DNA from: Tubulanus polymorphus
Taxonomy: Eukaryota; Nemertea; Palaeonemertea; Tubulaniformes; Tubulanidae
DNA length: 60,000 nt
Direction: 5' to 3'
NCBI RefSeq assembly: GCF_964204645.1
Contig: NC_134032.1
Span: 12,830,275-12,890,274 of the forward strand
The position numbers were made by a program, and so were the translations under genes. This document shows positions 12,501 through 21,700 of this stretch, piece after piece. The notes beneath the pieces were generated by a model. It was not told where the DNA came from, did not search any database, and saw only the letters and a program-made list of their open reading frames with translations. Position 1 is the first letter of the stretch. Every line of letters begins with the position of its first letter.

Positions 12501-15088
12501 TCAAGGCACTTATTACCAGTTGCCAAAACTGACTCCTCAAGAGGCTGACCAATTAAGGATGGATCATTTCCTATTCAGTGAAACTGACGAGTAAGGAAAT
12601 TATTTGCATTTAACCGCTGACGCAAACTTATGATATTGATTGATGATCAATGCATGCACCCTATGACAACGTTTTTCACATTCTAATCCATTGCCACCCT
12701 TCACTTCCAGCATTGCTCGATCAGCCGGTATCTACAGGAATTGGAGTGACAATCGTGGAATTTACTGTAGTAACGACAAAAAATTCCTCGTATGGGTAAA
12801 TGAAGAAGATCACTATCGTCTCATATCCATGCAGAAAGGAGGTGACCTCGCCCAAGTGTATCGCAGATTAGTGAAAGTACGGATTATTTGAATCACTTCT
12901 GTTTATTTTATGACCAATTATTTATCAATGTTCAATATCATTTCACTTCAAGGCCATTAAAACAGTTGAGCAACAGGTTACGTTCGCGCGCAGTGATCGC
13001 TTTGGTTACCTAACCTTTTGTCCAACGAATCTCGGAACAACGTTAAGAGCCAGTGTACATGTGAAGATACCCAGGCTTTCAGCAAACAAGAAAATGATGG
13101 CGGAAGTTTGTGCTGAATATAAACTTCAACCAAGGGGTAACTGAACTATCATAGGCTCAGAAAAAAATTTTAATTTTGGATTGTTTATGAAGAACTAGCT
13201 TCTCATTTTCCCTGGCTCTAATTCTTTTTTCACTAAGGTATACACGGCGAACATACTGAGAGCGTTGGAGGTGTTTATGACATAAGCAATAAACGCAGAT
13301 TGGGACTGTCTGAAATTGATGCCGTCACAGAAATGGCTGACGGTGTTAAAGCCATCATCGCCAAGGAAAAAGAACTGGTAATTGTAAATGAATGTATCAA
13401 GTGAAATGGAAAACTTTCAGTTGTTCAAATCATTCTGTTTTGTCATTCACAGGAAAAAATTTGGGAATATCAGGGCAGCATCGAAGATATGTACTGGGTG
13501 CTAACGGAATCCAACTCGAAATCATTGTTGAAGAAATACCTGACACGAGAAGTATTTGACAGTCTGAAAGATAAGAAAACATCGCTTGGTGGTACTTTGG
13601 CCCATTGTATCAATTCAGGTACATATTCATCATCAAAGTAGTAGGAAAGTCCTGGGCGTTCTTTCAAATCATCTTAATCTTTTGTTCATAAAATCTAGGA
13701 ATCGTTCACTTGGAAAGCAGTAATGGTATTTATGCCTGTGATCCAGAAGGATATGAAACGTTCAAAGGTATTCTGGACCCGATCATCAAAGAATATCACA
13801 AGTTCGAGAACTCTGAAATCAATCACCCGGATCCGGATTTCGGAAACTTGGAAGCTCTTCCATTTGGTGATGTAGACCCAGATGGTAGATATGTTGTTTC
13901 TACACGGGTTCGTGTTGGTCGCAGTGCAGATGGTATTCCTTTTGCTCCATCTATCAGTGAAACGGTAAGTCCTGCTTTTTTCAAACTGTGCCAGTTCATT
14001 ATCGATGTGATGCCATTCTGTCTAAGATCCTGTGAAATATCAATGTTATCATTGTAGCAACGCGCTGAAGTTGAAAGCAAAATCATGAAAGCCTTCGAAG
14101 TACTTCAAAGTGATAATGAATACCAGGGTACCTATTACCAGTTACCAAAACTGACTCCTCAAGAGGCTGACCAATTGAGGATGGATCATTTCCTCTTCAG
14201 CGAAACTGATGAGTAAGTAGAATTGTAATTAGGATCAAACATAGACATATTGCCAGATCTAAACAATCGGACTGTAGATGCATTCGGGGTCCTCATGGCA
14301 AATTACATTTATTCACATTCGAAAGCACTAATTAACAATTTACTTTCAGCATTGCTCGATCAGCCGGTATCTACAGGAATTGGAGTGACAATCGTGGAAT
14401 TTACTGTAGTAACGACAAAAAATTCCTCGTATGGGTAAATGAAGAAGATCACTATCGTCTCATATCCATGCAGAAAGGAGGTGACCTCGCCCAAGTGTAT
14501 CGCAGATTGGTGAAAGTACGGATTATTTGAATCACTTCTGTTTATTTTATGGCCAATTGTTTATCAATGTTCAATATCTTTCACTTCAAGGCCATCAAAA
14601 CAGTGGAACAACAGGTTACGTTCGCTCACAGTAAACGCTTTGGTTACCTAACCTTTTGTCCAACGAATCTCGGAACAACGTTAAGAGCCAGTGTACACGT
14701 CAAGATACCAAAGCTTTCAGCAAACAAGAAAATGATGAACGAACTTTGCGCAAAACATAAACTTCAACCAAGAGGTAAACCCTATATCCCTTTATCGGAG
14801 TTTTGGAGTCCAGACGTCACTACTTTCCTATCATGTCTTCGTGACTTTGAGCTCTTTATAACCTAGATGGTAATCGTAGGACTAGTTCTTAATTAAACTG
14901 TCATCATTTATTCGGTTTTAGGTATACACGGTGAACATACCGAGAGCGTAGGCGGTGTTTATGATATAAGTAATAAACGCAGATTGGGACTGACCGAAAT
15001 TGACGCTGTCACCGAAATGGCTGAAGGCGTGAAGGCCATCATCGACATGGAAAAGGAATTGGAAACAAAAGAGAGCAGCAAAAAGTAG
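4749..15088 (+). CDS. six-domain arginine kinase, 36 coding exons
   Basis: The gene encodes ATP:L-arginine phosphotransferase domains that reversibly make phosphoarginine, a cytosolic energy buffer. Six complete domains follow one another in one frame, about 2,159 residues against about 357 for a normal arginine kinase. Each domain has six exons of about 166, 266, 155, 166, 184 and 140 nt, with phases 1, 0, 2, 0, 1, 0, so each cassette begins and ends in phase 0. All 35 junctions fit GT-AG. Every domain keeps STRVRVGRS (nucleotide-binding Arg124/126, Limulus numbering), NEEDHYR (Glu225, Arg229), [14 protein letters not shown] (Cys271, Arg280), GEHTES (Glu314) and GIY (Tyr68). The linker [14 protein letters not shown] joins successive domains. 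The start at 4749 follows an acceptor-like CACAG and matches the start position in the neighbouring single-domain gene. The end is an extra KESSKK tail and TAG. Introns are short, about 75-280 nt. Creatine kinase is excluded because its active site is CPSNLGTG. Activity of each domain is inferred, not shown. Confidence 0.93.
6675..8351 (+). other. arginine kinase domain 2 (exons 7-12)
   Basis: Exons are 6675-6840, 7014-7279, 7386-7540, 7681-7846, 7925-8108 and 8212-8351, 359 residues. The domain begins with the linker [15 protein letters not shown] single notable substitution is Tyr in [10 protein letters not shown], where the other domains have Asp. The last intron and exon are nearly identical to those of domain 1, and the exon 9/10 intron is nearly identical to that of domain 6, which indicates exchange between cassettes. 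Confidence 0.9.
8434..10004 (+). other. arginine kinase domain 3 (exons 13-18)
   Basis: Exons are 8434-8599, 8690-8955, 9057-9211, 9334-9499, 9578-9761 and 9865-10004, 359 residues. The intron in front of it (8352-8433) is almost the same sequence as the one in front of domain 2 (6594-6674). It carries HPDPNFGN and [17 protein letters not shown]. All catalytic motifs are intact. Confidence 0.9.
10079..11688 (+). other. arginine kinase domain 4 (exons 19-24)
   Basis: Exons are 10079-10244, 10340-10605, 10718-10872, 10996-11161, 11251-11434 and 11549-11688, 359 residues. Its third exon is the most distinct of the internal domains ([20 protein letters not shown]), and its fifth has [14 protein letters not shown] and [15 protein letters not shown]. 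The exon 21 donor is GTGAGT rather than GTAAGT. All catalytic motifs are intact. Confidence 0.9.
11814..13377 (+). other. arginine kinase domain 5 (exons 25-30)
   Basis: Exons are 11814-11979, 12064-12329, 12436-12590, 12711-12876, 12953-13136 and 13238-13377, 359 residues. It has [15 protein letters not shown] in place of [15 protein letters not shown]. In the exon carrying the catalytic cysteine it reads [10 protein letters not shown] where the other five domains have [10 protein letters not shown]. Its last exon matches those of domains 1 and 2 (LSEIDAV, MADGV) rather than domains 3, 4 and 6 (LTEIDAV, MAEGV). Confidence 0.9.
13453..15088 (+). other. arginine kinase domain 6 and C-terminus (exons 31-36)
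   Basis: Exons are 13453-13618, 13699-13964, 14058-14212, 14350-14515, 14591-14774 and 14922-15088, 367 residues. The first exon has MYWVL instead of MYTVL. The last exon reads through the position where the other cassettes splice onward and ends [16 protein letters not shown] before TAG at 15086-15088. The catalytic motifs are intact, and its exon 33/34 and 34/35 introns match domains 2 and 5 respectively. Confidence 0.9.
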
Positions 15089-15468
15089 AAAATTGAATCG
15101 TTATGAAGCATTGCAGGGCTCGTCAGTTGTGTGTTGTGTAAGACAGTTTCAGCTATATCTGTATTTACATGGGCGGCCAATGCTTTTTCATTGTTGATTT
15201 TGATGAGCCTTTCAAATCACATTTTGATTGCTGTTTGAGGGAATAGTTACAAATTAGTGTAATTGATTGTTAGTATTATACATGATTGTGTTTTTGCTTG
15301 TTAATTATCAATGTTGCTGGTTGGAACCAAATCCCTGACGTCCTTCTCTGTTTTCTATCATTTACATTCCAGTTTATATAAAAACTTTACCAAACTTATC
15401 GATATTAAATATATTTTGTGAATACTTTACTCCACAGTTCTGCGATGTATTCTGTAATTTTTTTTTCA

Positions 15469-15474
15469 AATAAA
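15469..15474 (+). terminator. polyadenylation signal AATAAA of the six-domain kinase gene
   Basis: AATAAA lies about 380 nt after the stop codon, following a T-run. It is the first canonical hexamer I see downstream. The cleavage site itself is not determined. Confidence 0.55.
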
Positions 15475-16368
15475 GAAAAATATGAAAACAGTTTTGTAAG
15501 ACGGGCGCAAATGACACGCACCATTATTTTGTTCCTTTACTTTATGCAAATATATAGACTAATTGTTGAATCTGCATGTTTGTCCTTTTCTTAAAATAGC
15601 TCGTTTTTGAAATAACTATATTGTTTAAGGTCTCTCTACTGGACGCAAGTTCCGTAGATCGCGAAGCCACATTGATGCCAGCTTCCATATTCAAGATATG
15701 ATCAATACCCACTTTTCATGTGCAAAATATCAAATGAAAAATGTAATATTCCTTTCATCGCAGTAATTCAGGTAGGCTTTGAATCGCTGTTGGTCCGGTG
15801 ATTCGGTAAATTGGTAAAAATGCCGAAAAAACTGGGCCAATCTTTCCGCCTAAGGTACAGTGTGATATCGATCATAAGGGCGTCTGGTTTGTCAGGGCCT
15901 CGGCGTTAGGCCGCGAAAAACGGGCATCCACCTAGCTAAACACCACGTCGATTCATAGCTATTTTGCAAAATATGTTACTCTCCGAACGTGATTGCGGTG
16001 GTTGGTTGGTATCCGGTTAAGACTAAACGTTTGGGGATGGGGGTTAATTTCTTTGTTTGCGACAGAGCCGAGCTACTAAAAGTTGGGCTGGAAAACTTTT
16101 AATTAGGTCAGTCGGTTGCTATGCTAACCGCCCCACTTCCTGAATCGATTGGCAGCCGTGAAACGGTCTTCTTGGTAACGAACCGTCGTCGTTATCGTAT
16201 CCCATAGTTACTCTCGCCGGTTTCAACTGTCACTGTTGTTTTGATTTTCGAGAGTGAAGGAAAACAAGTTATAGTACGTGATCCCTCCTCTGAAATATTA
16301 TCATTTCAAGACATATTCTGAAGATCATTATATTGAAAACCTTTCGTTTGCTACATATTTCGTTGCAG
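15475..16368. other. intergenic interval between the two arginine kinase genes
   Basis: About 0.9 kb with no recognisable gene. It should contain the promoter and any untranslated first exon of the single-domain kinase, because an acceptor (CGTTGCAG) ends at 16368, 17 nt before that gene's ATG. No TATA box or repeated element could be called with confidence. Confidence 0.45.
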
Positions 16369-16385
16369 ATACGAACACAGCAATC

Positions 16386-19300
16386 ATGGACGTTGCCGGC
16401 CCAATCGATGATATGTACAAGACGCTCAAGGGCGCAAATTCGAAATCTTTGTTGGCTAAGTACTTGAAGGACGATGTATTTGCTAAGCTGAAGGACAAGA
16501 AAACAAAGCTCGGTGGTACATTGGCTCAATGCATCAACTCTGGTGAGTAATTTCACTACTATTATCTCAGCTACTTTGATCGTCTGAAATAAAATGAGGA
16601 CAAGTCGGTCCTTATTTAACTCTCACTGCTTGTTTGATAATCCTTTGAAGACTGGAGCTTTTATTTATATTGTATAGTGCCAATTCCTACGAAAAATATA
16701 ACGGTGGAATTCTCATTTGATTCTAAAATACTTTTAACTTTTACGTTTAAAATATCTAAAGTTACTGGAATTTTCGTTAAGTCAACATGAGGCGCTTAAC
16801 TGTGTAGCACCACCCATATCTACCAGATGGCGAGTGTGATTTTAACATATATTCAAAAGTGAGAGACAGCGACAGTTGAACAACTGTCAGTTCGGCGAAA
16901 TTCTAATAGACGGCGTACATATCAAGTCGCCGATCTGTCCATATCACTCGTTTGAACCTGCTATCTATCATCCAGCATCAGAAACACTCGGAATCAGTAT
17001 CAATTTCAACTGATCCGAAAACTTCGGAACTGGTAGTTCTGACAGTAACGGGAAAATTCCTGGGAATTGCGATGATATTTCCCGGTTTGATTTGAGAATG
17101 CGATATAAGTTTTCCTCAATAATTCGGGAAATATTTGAGAAATTTAGCATAGCGTATGCCCATTGCTTGCGAGTGCAACTTTCTTCAGCAATTTATCCTG
17201 CAAATTACCTTTATCAACCAGAAAGTAACAAAATAAAAATGGTGACGCTCCTGTTGTTTGATAGAATATATTCTTTAATTTTACGAAGGCTTCATTTCCA
17301 TTTGGGCAAAAAATCAAACATGAAATGTATTTGAGAAAACTTGAGACTTTTTTCGAATTCATGTATATAACTGTGGGACCAAAGAATCTCGATTAGTTTG
17401 GAATGAATTTATTATTCGCAGGTGTCGAACAATTGGACAGCGGTACCGGTATCTACGTTTGCGACCCCGAGGGCTACGAGGTGTTCAAGGATCTGCTCGA
17501 TCCCGTAGTTAAGGACTACCACAAATTCCCGATGGACAAAGAAATCAAGCATCCATCCCCCGACTTCGGAGATATTGAAAATTTGCCGTTCGGAAACGTC
17601 GATCCAGAAGGCAAATACGTCGTCTCGACGAGAGTTCGTGTTGGCCGCAGCGCGGAAGGATTCGCCTTCCCACCACTCATCAGCAGAGAAGTATGTTTCA
17701 CTTATTTCTAGATAAAACGTCTCTACAACTTTTTGGAATATCTAGCTATAGCCTAAGTTTTTGTCCTTCTGTCTGGGTTATGATGCTTGGGGTTGTTGCT
17801 CATAAAGTTAGTTAAAGATTACCGGCGGATAAATACCTTATAGTAACTATTGTCACAATAGTCAACTATATCCACTGGTTTCTTTTAACTCTCTCGTTAA
17901 AACTACTTTTGAGCAAACTGGCCCTTTGGTTAGAATGTACAGGGGTGATCCAAGATCTTCAATGGGGTCTCTGATCATTCAGTTGAGCTGTTCCGTTCGT
18001 CGTGAGTATTGTACAGGGGACTGGCTGTGGTTGTCGGTTCCTGCTCCAGAAAAGGGAATTTGCTAAAAAGAAATAGGGATTCATCCCGCTTAAAATTTTG
18101 ATTGATATATTTCAATTTTATTTGAATTTTGTATTCCTTGCAAACCCGCCACACTGGCCGGGATAGAAACTGGACCCGGTTCCACAGTTGTGAGTTAGGA
18201 TTTGACTCGAGAAAATTAACTGATCTTAACTCACAACACTGTGGAACCGGGTCCAGTTTCGTTCCCGACTGGATCCATGGGGTTCAATTTCAAAATCGGA
18301 AATCGGGTTAGTCAAGTCGCATGATCGATTGTTTATATTTTAATTTCAGGGACGAAAGGAAATCGAATCGAAAATCGTGAACGCATTCAAGAAATTGGGA
18401 AGCGATCAAGAATACGCAGGAAAGTACTATTCGCTGGAAACGATGAGCGAAGATGACAGAAAGAAACTCGTCGACGATCATTTCTTATTCAACGATTCGG
18501 ATAGGTAAACATACAGTCTGTTTCTGTCGGAAACGTGGGCATTTATAGTTCTCTATCATAATTATGAACATTGTTTAATTGCAGGTTCGCTAGATCAGCC
18601 GGCGTTTACAGAAATTGGCCCGAGGGTCGCGGTATTTACTGCAACAACTCCAAAACGTTTTTGGTGTGGGTAAACGAGGAAGATCACTACCGTATTATTT
18701 CAATGCAGCAAGGAGGTGATCTCGCCGCTGTTTTCAAGAGATTAGTCAAGGTCAGTTGGTGAATATTGAACGATATCTCAATATTTATAGCGCTTTAACA
18801 CTTTTCTGAAGCCCATACGTGTAATTATCGTCATCACCAGGGCCCAGTTTCACAAAAAATGTTTTACTCACATTTTTGGCGTCGTTGCTTATGGTTACTT
18901 CATATTTTCAATGAGGACAACAATTCAAACTTAACCGTTTTTGGGTTAAACTTTTTCGTGAAACTGGGCCCTGGCTCCAGTTCCACAGTTCCGAGTTAAG
19001 ATTTGAAATTAAAAATGAGTTAACTTTATCTCAAGAGTTATAACTCTAACTCATAACTGTGGAACTGGGTTTTGGGGTTGGTTTCATGAAAAAGTTTAAG
19101 CTTAAATCAGTAAAGGTTGAATTGTTGCCGTCATTGAAAACATTAAGTAACCACTGGCAATTACACCAAAAATTCTAGTTCAAACTTTTTCGTGAAACTG
19201 AACCCTGTAGTGTTTAATCACCATTAATAAAACATTTAATCCCCGTCCTGACGAGAATACAAATTGGGAACATTTTCTGAATTGATATTAATTTTTCGTT

Positions 19301-19901
19301 ATCATTGCGTGGGATTCTCGTTGTTTTTTCTTCGATACGGAATAAGTTAAACTGTAAGACTTACAATTTTGCTCTATTTCGTTTCACAATGTAGGGCATC
19401 AAAACGATCGAAAGTGAGGTACCTTTCGCGCACAGCGACCGCCTCGGCTACGTGACCTTCTGTCCGACGAACCTGGGTACAACTCTCAGGGCGAGCGTAC
19501 ACGTCAAAGTGCCTAAACTTGCCGCCGATACTGAATTATTCCATGGAATCTGTGACCAGTACAAACTCCAACCAAGAGGTACGTCGCATTTCACCCCCTG
19601 CCCCCCGCTAGATACGGATCTGGAAATCGTTCTTTTGTGAAATTTGGCCAGAAACTGATAGAATCGCTCTCATAAGGATACTCGGGTCTGGACACATTCA
19701 CGCGTTGATCAAATGAAACATATTTAACTAAATTCCATTGACGATTTTGTTTTTGCAGGTATCCACGGTGAACATACCGAGAGCGTGGGAGGTGTCTACG
19801 ATATCAGTAACAAACGCAGATTGGGTATCTCGGAGATCCAGGCTGTTTCGGAAATGGCTGAAGGTGTCAAAGCCATCATCGCCAAAGAGAAATCTTTGTA
19901 A
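16386..19901 (+). CDS. arginine kinase, single-domain, six coding exons
   Basis: Cytosolic ATP:arginine phosphotransferase of the usual length, 357 residues. Coding exons are 16386-16542, 17422-17690, 18350-18504, 18585-18750, 19395-19578 and 19759-19901. Their phases match every cassette of the upstream six-domain gene. It begins [14 protein letters not shown], and the substrate loop is [11 protein letters not shown] with Asp62, Ser63 and Tyr68 (Limulus numbering). [30 protein letters not shown] and GEHTES are all present, and Arg193 is retained (SDRFARSAG). The second exon is one codon longer than in the upstream gene ([11 protein letters not shown]). The start codon sits in an exon opened by an acceptor at 16368, so a 5' untranslated exon upstream is likely. 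Introns 2 and 4 are about 650 nt and carry MITE-like elements. Codon usage is more GC-rich than in the six-domain gene. Confidence 0.95.
16543..17421 (+). other. intron 1 of the single-domain arginine kinase gene
   Basis: 879 nt, donor GTGAGT and acceptor TTCGCAG. No gene is visible in it. It contains an inverted repeat with 8-bp arms, GACAGTTG-AA-CAACTGTC, at 16871-16888. Confidence 0.7.
18158..18270. mobile_element. MITE-like inverted repeat in intron 2 of the single-domain kinase gene
   Basis: The left arm GAAACTGGACCCGGTTCCAC (from 18166) is answered by an almost perfect reverse complement, GTGGAACCGGGTCCAGTTTC, ending at 18260. Similarity extends outward to CGGGATAG versus CGGGAACG and inward through TTGTGAGTTA. 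The arms are about 40 bp with a short loop and no coding capacity. Related copies lie at 18976-19070 and 20411-20532. Confidence 0.75.
18837..18974. mobile_element. MITE-like inverted repeat, GGGCCCAGTTTCAC family
   Basis: The left end is CCAGGGCCCAGTTTCAC and the right end GTGAAACTGGGCCCTGG, an exact inverted match, with AAAAA/TTTTT continuing inward. It lies in intron 4 of the single-domain kinase gene and is about 138 bp long. No coding capacity is present. Confidence 0.8.
18976..19070. mobile_element. MITE-like inverted repeat, CAGTTCCACAGTT family
   Basis: It begins CCAGTTCCACAGTTCCGAGT and ends with TAACTGTGGAACTGGG. The inner part has GAGTTAAG and CTCTAACTC complementary stretches. 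It is inserted directly next to the preceding element, in the same intron, and is the same family as 18158-18270. Confidence 0.7.
19078..19207. mobile_element. diverged second copy of the GTTTCACGAAAAAG element
   Basis: It begins TGGTTTCATGAAAAAGTTTA and ends AAACTTTTTCGTGAAACTGA, an imperfect inverted repeat related to 18837-18974. The interior shares the form of that element (TAAGTAACCA versus TGGTTACTT). It is the third adjacent insertion in the intron. Confidence 0.65.
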
Positions 19902-20163
19902 ACATAAATCTGTGACGAACGCATTTTTCCTTTAAAAATCCGCCAATTATTTTAGTTTAAGTTGTTTTTAATTATATTTGCGTGTGTTTTTTGTGTTCTC
20001 GAAAATTTATATCTAATTTATTCGCTCCAATATCAACCTGCCATTTCTAGTCTCATGAAGCCCTCGGACAATGAAGTCTTTGTATTATTAATACAGTACT
20101 ACTAGTATTTACGTACCTCGATCGTTATTTGTTAAAAAGCGTACAACGATTTAACTGTGTTGA

Positions 20164-20174
20164 AATAAAATAAA
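20164..20174 (+). terminator. polyadenylation signals of the single-domain kinase gene
   Basis: Two overlapping AATAAA hexamers start at 20164 and 20169, about 265 nt after the TAA, followed by an A-run and GATTGTTG. Confidence 0.65.
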
Positions 20175-21590
20175 AAAAAGATTGTTGAGTATTAAGTAAG
20201 ATTTGTAGCGTTCGCTTTAACGGTTTTCGAGGCGTCTGAGACTGACGACGAATCGACATGCACGGTAGTGGAAATTCATAGTACCTCGCCTAACTCGGAC
20301 GAATTGAAGCTGACAAAATCGGTCCGAGGTAGACGAAGTTTCGAGTAAGGATAGGAAAATACAGAAGTCTGAAAAATGATTTCATTTTTGTGCGAGTTAG
20401 TTAAAAGTCTGGGCCCGGTTACACAGTTGCGAGTTGGAGTTGACTCACGAGTTAAAGTCAGTTCATTTTCGATGTTTTAAAAAAAGAGTCAAATTTAACT
20501 TTAAAGAGTCAAGAACTGTGGAACTGGATCCTGAGTTGTCCCAGTAAGGCGAGGTATTACTGTAAATACTCCAGCGCCCTTCAATATTAGCGAGTATTCA
20601 TTGAAGTGACCTGATTTGTTGTATAAGTGAGTCGGAGAACGCTGACGTCGTGACCGAATAGCATTGTTAGGATTCGAAGCATGAGTTTACCTTTTCCACC
20701 AAGCCGCGAAGATGACGACACAGTCCTTCTTGACGATTCGTTTCTCTTAAGTTCTTAGGAAAACTATTTCTATTCGTGGTGAAATGGTGTGTTTCAATAC
20801 GAGAAAAAACTTAGTTAACAAATAAAAACCCACGGTTAGATATGTAGACGTGTAGACGTAGAAAACTTTTTCGGTGTTACTTCTAAACCCCATCATCAGA
20901 TAAACCGAAAAATGGAATTTTAGTATCTACTGCGAATTTTTATTTGTTACCTCGACACTGAGATTAATATCGGTTCACTATTGTCATAAAAAAATTAATG
21001 ATTTTTGCGCAAAAAGGTTTGAAGCCTGTTTGTTCGATGGCTAGTGACGTCAAAAGTTCCAAGCAGTTCGAATGCCGTAACAATAAATAATGGAAATCCC
21101 TAAATACTTCTACAGTCCTTGACCCAGTCCCACTGTCTCAGACCCAGTAACTATGTTTTTGGACCCCCCTCAAATTCTGGACCCACACTTTGGATTCAAT
21201 TCAGACTTTTGTGGACCTAATTCCACTTTTCTGGATCCAGCTCCGTATAGTAGTTACATAAAGATGATTTTCTTTGAAGTGCTTGGAAGATTTATTTTCA
21301 AAGCGAGTTCTCTATATGCTGGGTGTATAGAGAAGCCTCCGCGTTCGTGGTTAATCGAGTGGAACATTCAGCTGAATTCAGACCCGAATATAACGGTAAA
21401 GAGAATCGTGCGCCTGCCGATTGGTCAAAACTGAAATGCGCCACCGATCTGAATAGAATCGGCGGCGGTCATTCAGCACATACCTCTTGAACGAAGCGGA
21501 CAAGGCTAGGATATTACCGGCGTTTTACAACGTGTGCTCCTGCATTCTTCCCGGCGTCCGAAGAAAAACGTCTTAAAGATGTTACTGTCC
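20175..21590. other. intergenic interval with a MITE and a degenerate GGACCC stretch
   Basis: No recognisable gene. It holds the element at 20411-20532. From 21118 to 21240 there is a degenerate run in which GACCC/GGACCC recurs every 10-30 nt. A GATTGG (inverted CCAAT box) lies at 21419-21424 upstream of the first exon-like piece of the next locus. The sequence becomes more GC-rich from about 21340, which would suit a promoter, though none can be proved. Confidence 0.4.
20411..20532. mobile_element. MITE-like inverted repeat, CCGGTTCCACAGTT family
   Basis: The left end reads GGGCCCGGTTACACAGTTGC and the right end GAACTGTGGAACTGGATCC, imperfectly complementary, with GAGTT/AACTT stretches inside. 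It is the same family as 18158-18270, here outside a gene. Confidence 0.65.
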
Positions 21591-21700
21591 GTCTCTCGTG
21601 CTACCCGAGTCAGCTCCTGTGTGTGGTTTTGGTCCACTATCGGATATTTTCACAAAGCACGAGCCTATACGATTATAATAAGCTCACCACCAACTATCAG

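Noticed and set aside
4749-19901. Creatine kinase or another phosphagen kinase instead of arginine kinase
   Set aside because: The active site is [14 protein letters not shown] with Glu and short substrate loop typical of arginine kinases. Creatine kinases have CPSNLGTG. Taurocyamine or other specificity cannot be fully excluded but fits less well.
21153-21434. 93-codon frame with LDPP/LDPA repeats
   Set aside because: It translates a degenerate GGACCC-rich stretch. No recognisable domain, and the frame has no conserved context.
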